Source of the DNA: UBA1181 sp045617845
GTDB lineage: Bacteria; Bacteroidota; Bacteroidia; Bacteroidales; Paludibacteraceae
Direction of reading: 5' to 3'
Length of the DNA: 16,994 nt
NCBI GenBank assembly: GCA_045617845.1
Contig: JAZLJL010000041.1
Span: forward strand, 1 to 16,994
The translations under genes were made by a program, and so were the position numbers. Positions 10,721 through 16,994 of the stretch are shown one piece after another. Within the stretch, counting starts at the first letter, position 1, and the number at the start of each line of letters is the position of its first letter. Under the pieces are notes generated by a model that saw nothing but the letters and a program-made list of their open reading frames with translations, was not told the origin of the DNA and made no database searches.

Positions 10721-12262
10721 CTATTCTTTGTCTGTTTTATCGTTTGTCCGGGCTAAATGAGGGTTCCAATACAGGAAGGTTTCCGGTTCTGACTCCTTCC
10801 CATAGCGGTTCACCGCCGTTACGACGATGTTGTAAATGTTCTCCTTGAGTTGATATTGGGAGAGTTTCACTTCTGAGTTTGTGGTTAGGCAAAGGATGTT
10901 CTTTGCGTTTTCGAAGTCACATTCTTCTGTATCCGCGATGGCGTAGACCACGTAATAGGAAATCGCCTCGCCATCGTCTGCGATGACAGGTGACCATTTC
11001 AGTGTGTCTGTGTCGATCCTTACGTTCAATGGGAAGTAGGATTCCGGTCCGTTACCATGTACGGGTGTTAATGCGGGATGAGGATAGTGTTGTGTTTTTA
11101 GGCTATCCAATAATCCTTGGGGGTTACGGAGGAAGTAGCAAGTGCTATAGTAGATGACGCCTTCGATGTCTACACATTCTTGGTTGAAGCGGAGTTGTCG
11201 GCACAATTCGTTGGGCGTTTTCCAGACTTTCGGTTTATTGACGGCAAGACCGGAAGCGTAGAGACCGAAATAGAGGTTACAGTTCTTCACGTTTTCGCGC
11301 CACCATGGAGCCAGCACGGCGTAGTCGGCTACTGTTTTTCCTATCTCCCAATAGAGTTGGGGGGCGATGTAGTCGATCCAACCTTTGTCCGCCCAGAGCA
11401 GAACATCGGCGTAGAGGTCGTCGTAGTTGGTGCATCCCGCCTTGGTGTTGGACCCTCGAGGGTCTTGGGCTTTGTTTCGCCACACGCCGAATGGGCTAAT
11501 GCCGAATTGAACCCAAGGTTTGGTTTCGAGCAACATGTTGTGGATGCGTTGTACGATTCGGTTTACGTTATCGCGTCGCCAATCTCCTTTGTTGGAGAAT
11601 CCTCTCGGGTTGGCTTTGAATGTGGCTTCGTCAGGGAATTCCTTCCCTTTGATCGGGTAAGGATAGAAGTAATCGTCCAGGTGGAGTCCGTCGATATCGT
11701 AGCGGGTGACCATGTCCTTGAGTACTTTCAGCAAGAAGTTCGCTGTCTCTTCCAATCCTGGGTTGAAATAGATTTTTTCACCGTATGAGATGAACATCTC
11801 CGGTTTTTTGAAGTAGATATGGTTAGGCGCCAACTTAGCGGTTGGCGTGTTTGTCACGCGGTATGGGTTGATCCACGCATGGAGTTCCATGCAACGTTTG
11901 TGGCATTCTTCGACTGCCACTTGGAGGGGATCAAAGTCGGTTGACGGGGCTTTTCCTTGTTCCCCCGTCAACCACTCTGACCATGGTTCTAGTTCGGATT
12001 TGTAGAGTGCGTCCGCTGTTGGTCTCACTTGGAACATAATCGCGTTGATACCGCATTGGTGCAACGAATCGATGGTTTTGACCAACTCAATTTTTTGTGT
12101 TTCCGCCGGGGCTGTCTTGTCTGTCGGCCAATCGATGTTAGCGACCGTCGCCAACCAAGCGCCTCGCATCTCCCTCTTGTTTTGCGCTTGGGCAGTGAAG
12201 AGTGAGCAGACGAGAAGACAGAGAACTGTGGATGCTACTGAATAAATCCTATTATTTTTCAT
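10721..12262 (-). CDS. secreted GHL10 (DUF187) glycosidase, DigH/YngK-like
   Basis: 513 residues. Signal peptide 1-26 (cleavage after AQA). Residues about 30-380 form the glycosyl-hydrolase-like 10 barrel (PF02638): MRGAWLATVANIDWP, GINAIMFQVRPTADALYKSELEPWSEWLTG, LHAWINPYRV, YFNPGLEE, DGLHLDDYFYP (191-201, the acidic cluster expected at the active site), FGISPFGVWRN, IDYIAPQLYWEI. A C-terminal fibronectin-III-like domain (about 400-500) follows. E. coli DigH, of the same family, cuts denuded peptidoglycan glycan strands at the divisome, so a periplasmic peptidoglycan-trimming role is reasonable but not proven. Its start codon lies within the end of the GH5 gene (11-nt overlap) and surE starts 3 nt after its stop. 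There is no lipobox, so it should be soluble in the periplasm or exported further. Confidence 0.93.
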   Translation of the reverse strand: MKNNRIYSVASTVLCLLVCSLFTAQAQNKREMRGAWLATVANIDWPTDKTAPAETQKIELVKTIDSLHQCGINAIMFQVRPTADALYKSELEPWSEWLTGEQGKAPSTDFDPLQVAVEECHKRCMELHAWINPYRVTNTPTAKLAPNHIYFKKPEMFISYGEKIYFNPGLEETANFLLKVLKDMVTRYDIDGLHLDDYFYPYPIKGKEFPDEATFKANPRGFSNKGDWRRDNVNRIVQRIHNMLLETKPWVQFGISPFGVWRNKAQDPRGSNTKAGCTNYDDLYADVLLWADKGWIDYIAPQLYWEIGKTVADYAVLAPWWRENVKNCNLYFGLYASGLAVNKPKVWKTPNELCRQLRFNQECVDIEGVIYYSTCYFLRNPQGLLDSLKTQHYPHPALTPVHGNGPESYFPLNVRIDTDTLKWSPVIADDGEAISYYVVYAIADTEECDFENAKNILCLTTNSEVKLSQYQLKENIYNIVVTAVNRYGKESEPETFLYWNPHLARTNDKTDKE

Positions 12263-13511
12263 GTAATTTTTTATAAATATATGCGCCGGATTCGGTAAGA
12301 ATACGTTTGTCGCAAAGAAGGAGGTTACCGTCGTTCCATTTCAATGTCGCGCTGGCACCGCCCTCAGCACTGAAGCTCCAGTTGCACCAACTTACTTTTT
12401 GTCCGCCCAAATTATCTCCGTTCAATATTTTCAACCAGCGGTCTGTGAGGTCAGGTCTGAAGTTGGTCCATCCGCTTGCGTCCGTAGTACCGAATTCAGT
12501 TACAAAGATAGGCAAACTTGCCAAAATACATGGCATGTGAGCAGTTGAATCTCCTTCGCGCATCGGTTTCATGTAGTCATGACCTCTGTACGGAGAATCC
12601 GGGTCGATCCCGTCATAGTGGGAAGCCGCGTAGAAATGGAAGGAGTACATTAGGTTGTCGTAGACGTTACCGTTTTCGTCCTGAGGTTCATTTCCGATGA
12701 CTGTCTGAGCGTCTTGGCTCCAGTTTGGCGTACCGCAGATGCAGATTACGTCCTTATCGTAGGACCTGATGATTTTCAGCATGTCCTCGCAGTAAGGCTT
12801 GATGTGGTTGTGCCAGGTGGTCGCTCCGTTACGAGGGTTTGGCTCGTTGCAGAGTTCGTAGAGTACGTGTTTCTGGTTTTGGAAACGACGGGCACAGTAG
12901 GTGAAGAAGTCACCTGCCAAATCGATGCCTGAAGCTGGGTGTTTTCTGTATTGTTTAGCCTCTGGGTTTCCTGGCGTGTGTACATGCCAGTCGATGAGGA
13001 CGTATATTCCGTTGTCGCCGCACCATTTCACGACATTCTCCAAATGTCTTGAACGGTGGGTCTCGTTGTAGGCGTAGCCACCCTCTTCGTCCACATAGAA
13101 CACGATACGGAAGACGGAGCATTTCCAATCTTGGCTCAACGCCTTGATGTTCTCTTCCGTGATTTCAGCCACACCGGCCCATTGTAGACCATGTGAGCTC
13201 ATTCCTTTCAGTTGAACCGGGTTGCCTTTCTCGTCGCACAAGACGCGTACACCTTTGTCGTTAGGCGCTACTTTGAGCTTTCCCCATTTGGCGACAGGCG
13301 AATTCGCTGGATACTGCATCATCGGGAGGATCTCCACGTTTTTCGCATCTTCTGTGATCACGCCAATACCTGTGGGTTTCTTCGGTTCTTTACTCACTTC
13401 TTTTTTCACTTCACTTCCCTTCGCATCTTTGCTTGCGTCCTGATTCGTGTTTGAATTACCGCAAGCCATCATCAAAGTTGCCAAGCATGGTATTAGAATT
13501 CGTTTCAACAT
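12252..13511 (-). CDS. GH5 (subfamily 2-like) endoglucanase lipoprotein
   Basis: 419 residues. The signal ends in the lipobox LMMAC (Cys17). The next residues (GNSNTNQD) lack the acidic patch of surface-export signals, so a periplasmic face is as likely as the surface. A Lys/Glu-rich linker runs to about residue 60. The GH5 barrel covers about 75-419: GNPVQLKGMSSHGLQW, FRIVFYVDEEGGY, YVLIDWHVHTPG, ELCNEPN (acid/base Glu223), TPNWSQD, YSFHFYAASH, PIFVTEFG (nucleophile Glu339) and VSWCNWSFSAEGGAS. These match retaining endo-beta-1,4-glucanases of GH5_2, so it probably cuts cellulose-like or mixed-linkage beta-glucan. A GTG two codons upstream is also in frame, but ATG at 13511 fits better. It is the first gene of the GH5-GHL10-surE-lpxB cluster, an unusual neighbour set for a polysaccharide-degrading enzyme: no SusC/SusD genes are present here. 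Confidence 0.93.
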   Translation of the reverse strand: MLKRILIPCLATLMMACGNSNTNQDASKDAKGSEVKKEVSKEPKKPTGIGVITEDAKNVEILPMMQYPANSPVAKWGKLKVAPNDKGVRVLCDEKGNPVQLKGMSSHGLQWAGVAEITEENIKALSQDWKCSVFRIVFYVDEEGGYAYNETHRSRHLENVVKWCGDNGIYVLIDWHVHTPGNPEAKQYRKHPASGIDLAGDFFTYCARRFQNQKHVLYELCNEPNPRNGATTWHNHIKPYCEDMLKIIRSYDKDVICICGTPNWSQDAQTVIGNEPQDENGNVYDNLMYSFHFYAASHYDGIDPDSPYRGHDYMKPMREGDSTAHMPCILASLPIFVTEFGTTDASGWTNFRPDLTDRWLKILNGDNLGGQKVSWCNWSFSAEGGASATLKWNDGNLLLCDKRILTESGAYIYKKLHEK

Positions 13512-13543
13512 AGGCACTAGGAATAAAATTTAACATGTTTATA

Positions 13544-13551
13544 CAAATATA
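13544..13551 (-). promoter_or_regulatory. -7 box of the five-gene cluster
   Basis: TATATTTG on the minus strand matches TAnnTTTG exactly, 32 nt upstream of the GH5 start codon. No TTG stands at the expected -33 distance. It is the only promoter-like element seen ahead of the cluster, and no internal terminator is visible down to 8353. Confidence 0.5.
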
Positions 13552-13610
13552 AACAAATTTTTTATTCGTGAAATAGTTAGGCGTGGAAATTGGAGGTGTT
13601 ACCCGATATT

Positions 13611-14360
13611 TTATTCGAATTTGACGGGTTTGGATATTTTCATCAGATGCATGATTTTCTTTTGCCTGCTATACAAATAGGCGGTCGGGTTGGATGGATT
13701 GTAACGGCGAGGAGCTGGAAGTGCGGCTGCGATGAGTGCGGCTTGGTTCCTTTTGATTTTTTGGGCTGATTTTTTATAGTAATTCTGTGCGGCGGCTTCC
13801 ACGCCATAGATTCCGTCACCTGTTTCGGCTATGTTCAAGTATACTTCCATGATCCTTTCTTTGGACCAGAAGAGTTCTATCAGCACTGTGAAGTAGCATT
13901 CTAGTCCTTTTCTCAGCCACGAGCGGCTTGGCCAGAGGAATACGTTTTTGGCGGTTTGTTGTGAAATGGTGCTCGCACCGTAGATTTTTTTCCCTTTTTT
14001 GTTCATCTTACGCGCCTTGGATATGGCTTCGAAGTCGAAGCCCCAATGTTCCATGAACCTATTGTCTTCGGAAGCGACCACTGCGTTTACCATCTCCGGT
14101 GATATCTTTTCGATGGGTACCCATTCTTTTTTTAGCTTTATATCTTTGCCGTCCGTCACTTGTTCCATGGTGCGTATCACCATGAGCGGCGTTAGGTAGA
14201 CGGGGACGAACCTGTAGAGTATCGTCATGAAGATTGTGGATATGAAAAAAAAGACGACTAGACGCCGCAAAACGACACGGATTATCCCCCAAACGCTTCC
14301 TTGGGTAGGTATTTCCGCCCATTTTTTTATCTTATTAACAATTTTTTTGATTGTCGCCAT
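13611..14360 (-). CDS. mtgA: monofunctional peptidoglycan glycosyltransferase
   Basis: 249 residues, the size of MtgA, a GT51 enzyme that polymerises lipid II into glycan strands on the outer face of the inner membrane. One membrane anchor lies at about 29-52. The GT51 motifs appear in order: EDNRFMEHWGFD (catalytic Glu98), GASTISQQTAKNVFL (128-142), RKGLE (150-154), and RIMEVYLNIAETGDGIYGVEAAA. There is no transpeptidase domain, so the enzyme is monofunctional. It has its own probable promoter and lies just upstream of the GH5-lpxB cluster on the same strand with no terminator in the 99-nt gap, so some read-through into the cluster is possible. Confidence 0.96.
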   Translation of the reverse strand: MATIKKIVNKIKKWAEIPTQGSVWGIIRVVLRRLVVFFFISTIFMTILYRFVPVYLTPLMVIRTMEQVTDGKDIKLKKEWVPIEKISPEMVNAVVASEDNRFMEHWGFDFEAISKARKMNKKGKKIYGASTISQQTAKNVFLWPSRSWLRKGLECYFTVLIELFWSKERIMEVYLNIAETGDGIYGVEAAAQNYYKKSAQKIKRNQAALIAAALPAPRRYNPSNPTAYLYSRQKKIMHLMKISKPVKFE

Positions 14361-14381
14361 ATTTTTTCTTTAATGTGTTTC

Positions 14382-14412
14382 CAAATATCACAAAAAAATA
14401 AGAACTTTACAA
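14382..14412 (-). promoter_or_regulatory. probable mtgA promoter
   Basis: On the minus strand TTG (14412-14410), 20 nt, then GATATTTG (14389-14382), one mismatch from TAnnTTTG with normal spacing. The start codon is 21 nt downstream of the -7 box. Confidence 0.4.
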
Positions 14413-14463
14413 CGCATAAACATATTATATTTTCTTAGTTATGGTTTAGGTTAAATAAAGTAG

Positions 14464-14493
14464 AAAAGGGGAGTCTGTGAAGATTCCCCTTTT
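14464..14493 (-). terminator. terminator of panB
   Basis: AAAAGGGGAGTC (14464-14475) pairs with GATTCCCCTTTT (14482-14493), including one G-T pair, with a 6-nt loop. It lies 28 nt past the panB stop codon. The minus-strand tail is CTTTTCTACTTTATTT; the plus-strand side also has T7, so it could work both ways. Confidence 0.8.
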
Positions 14494-14521
14494 TTTGTGT
14501 CTAATAACCTTATCAGTTATT

Positions 14522-15337
14522 TCAATAAGATTCGTTCTCGTTCGGGAACTCACCTGATTTGACGTCTGAGATATAGTGTTGTAACGCATTGGTCATCACC
14601 TCGAACATATCCGCGTAGCGACGGAGGAATTTAGGCGAGAAACCTTTGTTGAGACCCAACATGTCGTGCATGACGAGCACTTGTCCGTCCACTCCGCTGC
14701 CGGCTCCGATACCGATTACCGGAATGCTGATGCTCTCGGCGACTTTTTTGGCGAGTACGGCCGGGATTTTTTCCAACACGAGGGCGTAGCAACCTGCCTT
14801 TTCCAAAAGTTTAGCGTCGTTAAGTAGTTTTTGCGCCTCGGCGTCGTCGTTAGCGCGTAGGGCGTATGAACCATATTTGTTGATGGATTGTGGCATCAAA
14901 CCGAGATGTCCCATTACCGGAACGCCTGCGTCTATGATGGCTTTTATGGATTCGATAACCTCCTCGCCTCCTTCGATTTTCACTGAATCTGCTCCGCTCT
15001 CCTTGAGGATGCGAACGGCTGAATGCACGCCGTCCACTTTGCTGGCCTCGTAGCTGCCGAAAGGCATGTCAACGACCACATGGGCGCGTTTAGCTCCGCG
15101 CGCTACGCAAGAAGCGTGATATATCATCTGGTCCAAAGTGATCGGCAAAGTTGTCGCGTTTCCGGCCATCACGTTGGATGCGGAGTCGCCGACCAAAATA
15201 ATATCCATACCTGCTTGGTCTATGATGCTCGCCATGGTAAAGTCGTAGGCGGTCAACATGGAGATCTTTTCGCCACGCGCCTTCATATCTGAAAGGACTT
15301 TCGTGGTCACTTTTTTGATTTCACTGTGTACTGACAT
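14522..15337 (-). CDS. panB: 3-methyl-2-oxobutanoate hydroxymethyltransferase
   Basis: 271 residues, normal for PanB. This cytoplasmic enzyme transfers a hydroxymethyl group from methylene-tetrahydrofolate to alpha-ketoisovalerate to give ketopantoate, the first committed step of pantothenate and CoA synthesis. Active-site regions are present: MLTAYDFTMASIIDQAG, ILVGDSASNVMAG (Asp51, Ser52 near the Mg site), VVVDMPFGSYEAS (Asp90), SVKIEGGEE (Lys120, Glu122), GHLGLMPQS, ALVLEKIPA (catalytic-type Glu189) and PVIGIGAGSGVDGQVLV. No panC or panD is next to it. It has its own -7 element and terminator, so it is probably monocistronic. Confidence 0.97.
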   Translation of the reverse strand: MSVHSEIKKVTTKVLSDMKARGEKISMLTAYDFTMASIIDQAGMDIILVGDSASNVMAGNATTLPITLDQMIYHASCVARGAKRAHVVVDMPFGSYEASKVDGVHSAVRILKESGADSVKIEGGEEVIESIKAIIDAGVPVMGHLGLMPQSINKYGSYALRANDDAEAQKLLNDAKLLEKAGCYALVLEKIPAVLAKKVAESISIPVIGIGAGSGVDGQVLVMHDMLGLNKGFSPKFLRRYADMFEVMTNALQHYISDVKSGEFPNENESY

Positions 15338-15371
15338 TTCGTTACTTCTTTAAATATTCAACAATACCTTA

Positions 15372-15379
15372 CAAATTTA
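15372..15379 (-). promoter_or_regulatory. -7 box of panB
   Basis: TAAATTTG on the minus strand matches TAnnTTTG, 34 nt upstream of the panB start codon, in the 56-nt gap after the nitrilase-family gene. The -33 region would fall inside the end of that gene, and no TTG is seen there. Confidence 0.4.
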
Positions 15380-15393
15380 TAAAATAATCCGTT

Positions 15394-16158
15394 TCAGTGG
15401 ATGGTGAATTTATCTGCGTCTTTGTAGACGGGGAATTTTTGCCTCATCCGTTCTAGTTTCTCTTTGGTCAACTCTTCTGAGATGGCCAATTGCTCTTCCT
15501 TACCGCAACTGATGATCGGGTCGCCGATTGGGTTGAGCAGGATGGAGTTTCCTCCTTGTTCTCCGTATAGGTCCTTCCCCACTCTGTTCACGCCGCAGAC
15601 GAAGGCCATGTTTTCGATGGCTCGCGCGGGGAGTAGTCGGTCCCACGCTGATATCCTTGATTCTGCCCAGTTCGCCACGTATAGGATGACGTCGTATTCG
15701 TTTTCGATGTTCCTGACGAAGACTGGGAACCTGAGGTCATAGCAGATTTGCAGGCAGAATCTCCAGCCTTTGTATTCTACGATGACCTTCTTGTCGCCTG
15801 GCGAGTAGGTGTTGGCCTCGGTGCCTGGCGTGAAAAGGTGCCTTTTGTCGTATGATATGGTTTCTCCGTCGGGTTTTATGAAGAGTCCTCGGTTGAGGAA
15901 TTTCCCCTCTTCTTTGGTGATGACGCTTCCGTAAAGGGCTAAGTCGTATTGTTTGGAGATGGACTGGAGTCTTTTGATGGTTTCGCTCTCCATGGTACAG
16001 GCTAGATATTCGGCTTCCATGCAGAAGCCTGTGGTGAACATCTCCGGAAGTACCAGAAGATCCGCTTCTTGTGCTTGTTGGGCGAGGAGCTCCACTTTGG
16101 CGAGGTTGGCCGCTTTGTCCCTCCATGCCAAATCCATTTGTGCGATTGCGATTTTCAT
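15394..16158 (-). CDS. nitrilase-superfamily amidase, omega-amidase-like
   Basis: 254 residues, a single-domain carbon-nitrogen hydrolase. The catalytic triad Glu-Lys-Cys is visible: LLVLPEMFTTGF (Glu39), ISYDKRHLF (Lys105) and LQICYDLRFPVF (Cys139). The start KIAIAQMDLAW, LNRGLFIKPDG and WDRLLPARAIENMAFV also fit. The nearest characterised relatives are YafV/Nit2-type omega-amidases, which hydrolyse alpha-ketoglutaramate or alpha-ketosuccinamate in the cytoplasm, often in methionine salvage or glutamine transaminase metabolite repair. That assignment is by resemblance. Its start codon overlaps the stop codon of the acyltransferase gene (TAATG), so the two are translationally coupled. Confidence 0.92.
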   Translation of the reverse strand: MKIAIAQMDLAWRDKAANLAKVELLAQQAQEADLLVLPEMFTTGFCMEAEYLACTMESETIKRLQSISKQYDLALYGSVITKEEGKFLNRGLFIKPDGETISYDKRHLFTPGTEANTYSPGDKKVIVEYKGWRFCLQICYDLRFPVFVRNIENEYDVILYVANWAESRISAWDRLLPARAIENMAFVCGVNRVGKDLYGEQGGNSILLNPIGDPIISCGKEEQLAISEELTKEKLERMRQKFPVYKDADKFTIH

Positions 16159-16712
16159 TATATAGCGAAGCCTTCGGCGTGTTTGCCTTTGAATTGGGTG
16201 TAATATTGCTTGATGTATTGTATGTCTGCCTCTTCGTCATCCGTCGGCGTGAAGATCTCGTCGATGCCTGCGACCTTTTTCTCGTAGTCGAGGTAGACCA
16301 GGAGAATCGGCACGTTGGCTGTCTTAGCGATGTAGTAGAAGCCTCGTTTCCAGTTGGCGTTGGCTTTGCGGGTGGCTTCCGGTGTGATGGCGAGTCGCAT
16401 GTCAGGACGTTTGTGGAATTCGTTGACGAGTTGGCTTACCAATGAGTTGCTGCGTCCTCGGTTGACCGGCACGCCACCTAATGGACCGAAGATGTGGTTG
16501 AATGGGAATTTGAACCACTCTTTTTTTATCAGGAAGTTCACTTTTCCGTCTCCGCCGAATGCTTGGTACATCAGCTCGCCCAGGATGAAGTCCCAGTTGC
16601 TGGTGTGTGGCGCCACGACGAAAACGCATTGTTGTGGGATTTGTACTTTGAGTTGGGCTTTCCACCCAATTCTGTTAAAGATGAAATGACATATTTTGTG
16701 ACGAAAACTCAT
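16158..16712 (-). CDS. PlsC-like 1-acylglycerol-3-phosphate acyltransferase
   Basis: 184 residues, a short member of the PlsC/LPLAT family that transfers acyl groups to lysophospholipids or related alcohols at the inner membrane. The HX4D catalytic motif is HTSNWD (36-41), motif II is GGVPVNRG (78-85), and motif III is TPEATRK (109-115), where most members have PEGTR. It lacks the long N-terminal membrane helix of classical PlsC. Compact acyltransferases like this are frequent in Bacteroidota, and several are annotated only as 1-acyl-G3P acyltransferase. The exact acceptor is unknown; an ornithine/glycine lipid or phosphatidate precursor is possible. First gene of the pair with the nitrilase-family enzyme. 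Confidence 0.9.
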   Translation of the reverse strand: MSFRHKICHFIFNRIGWKAQLKVQIPQQCVFVVAPHTSNWDFILGELMYQAFGGDGKVNFLIKKEWFKFPFNHIFGPLGGVPVNRGRSNSLVSQLVNEFHKRPDMRLAITPEATRKANANWKRGFYYIAKTANVPILLVYLDYEKKVAGIDEIFTPTDDEEADIQYIKQYYTQFKGKHAEGFAI

Positions 16713-16730
16713 ACTAGTTCAGTTTATTAT

Positions 16731-16769
16731 TAGGGTGATGTTTCCACCCTATATTCTGCCGCAAAGGTA
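16731..16769 (-). promoter_or_regulatory. promoter box and leader hairpin of the acyltransferase/amidase pair
   Basis: TACCTTTG (16769-16762 on minus) matches TAnnTTTG. Ten nt downstream begins a perfect 7-bp inverted repeat (TAGGGTG at 16731-16737 with CACCCTA at 16745-16751, 7-nt loop), which would sit at the very 5' end of the mRNA. A 5'-terminal hairpin can protect an mRNA from decay or bind a regulator. No -33 TTG is evident. Confidence 0.45.
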
Positions 16770-16814
16770 ATATTTTTTTTAGGTAAGGCAGTTGTATATC
16801 GTATAAAGAAAAAT

Positions 16815-16846
16815 CTTCCGTTTTTTTGTGTCAAGACAGACGGAAG
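16815..16846 (-). terminator. terminator of an upstream gene outside the window
   Basis: CTTCCGT (16815-16821) pairs with ACGGAAG (16840-16846), and an inner TGTC/GACA extends the fold. On the minus strand it is followed by ATTTTTCTTT. It therefore probably ends a minus-strand transcript whose gene lies to the right of position 16994. Confidence 0.6.
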
Positions 16847-16994
16847 TCTAAGACAAAGTGTTTCTGTAAAGTTTTAGAAGCTGTTTAAAAATTCACGAAA
16901 AAGTTTCTTATTGGGCTTTTTATGGATACTTTTTGTCTATTTTAATCATTTCCTCAGTCACAATGGAACCCCATTGCTCCTATCGGAAATAATC
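16847..16994. other. non-coding right edge
   Basis: Stop codons occur in all frames and no start context is seen. The region is T-rich on plus. It probably belongs to the 3' spacer of a minus-strand gene beyond the window edge. Confidence 0.4.

Noticed and set aside
11117..11788. 223-codon plus-strand frame within the GHL10 gene
   Set aside because: It is antisense to a barrel with clear family motifs and resembles nothing itself; long antisense frames are common in such genes.
13512..13517. GTG start for the GH5 lipoprotein
   Set aside because: It adds only two residues; ATG at 13511 gives a standard lipoprotein signal.
1..16994. Mobile element, CRISPR array, tRNA or prophage
   Set aside because: No repeat-spacer pattern, cloverleaf, integrase, transposase or phage structural gene could be recognised on either strand.

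Overview
The window looks like a chromosomal segment from a member of the Bacteroidota, most likely the order Bacteroidales. Several things point there: promoter-like sequences of the form TAnnTTTG instead of TATAAT, A-rich leaders in place of Shine-Dalgarno sequences, small secreted proteins ending in a T9SS-like sorting module, a Fibrobacter-succinogenes-paralogous (FISUMP) domain protein, DUF445 and GH5_2 lipoprotein types common in this group, and an LpxB/SurE arrangement. The genus cannot be decided from the sequence alone. I see no rRNA, tRNA, CRISPR array, transposase, integrase or phage gene.

Layout. 1-321 is non-coding and ends in a strong terminator. 322-1622 (-) holds two small secreted proteins, a FISUMP-domain protein and a short beta-rich protein with a T9SS-like tail. 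They are separated by an unusual cluster of triloop hairpins. 1916-2380 (+), the only plus-strand gene, is a His/Tyr/Asp-rich lipoprotein. It shares a bidirectional terminator with a convergent DUF445 membrane protein (2457-3368, -). Next on the minus strand are a membrane-anchored TerB/J-domain co-chaperone (3521-4267), a choloylglycine-hydrolase-family amidase (4418-5467), a MATE transporter (5792-7141) with a hairpin-forming leader, and a diverged paralogue of the small beta-rich protein (7305-7787). About 590 bp of AT-rich non-coding DNA follows.

8375-13511 (-) is a tightly packed five-gene unit, transcribed in the order GH5 endoglucanase-like lipoprotein, GHL10/DigH-like glycosidase, surE, a small acidic membrane protein, lpxB. 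Neighbouring genes overlap by 11, 11 and 4 nt or are 3 nt apart, so they are probably one mRNA with translational coupling. Upstream are mtgA (peptidoglycan glycosyltransferase), panB (pantothenate synthesis), and a coupled pair of a PlsC-like acyltransferase and a nitrilase/omega-amidase-like enzyme (TAATG overlap). The right edge carries the terminator of a minus-strand gene lying outside the window.

Taken together, much of the right half concerns the cell envelope: lipid A (lpxB), phospholipid acylation (PlsC-like), peptidoglycan polymerisation (mtgA) and possibly glycan trimming (GHL10, GH5). The left half is a set of single-gene units for surface or envelope proteins. No complete novel system is evident. 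The items most worth checking are the GAA-triloop hairpin cluster, the paralogous small secreted proteins, the unnamed acidic membrane protein translationally linked to SurE and LpxB, the His/Tyr-rich lipoprotein, and the structured MATE leader.
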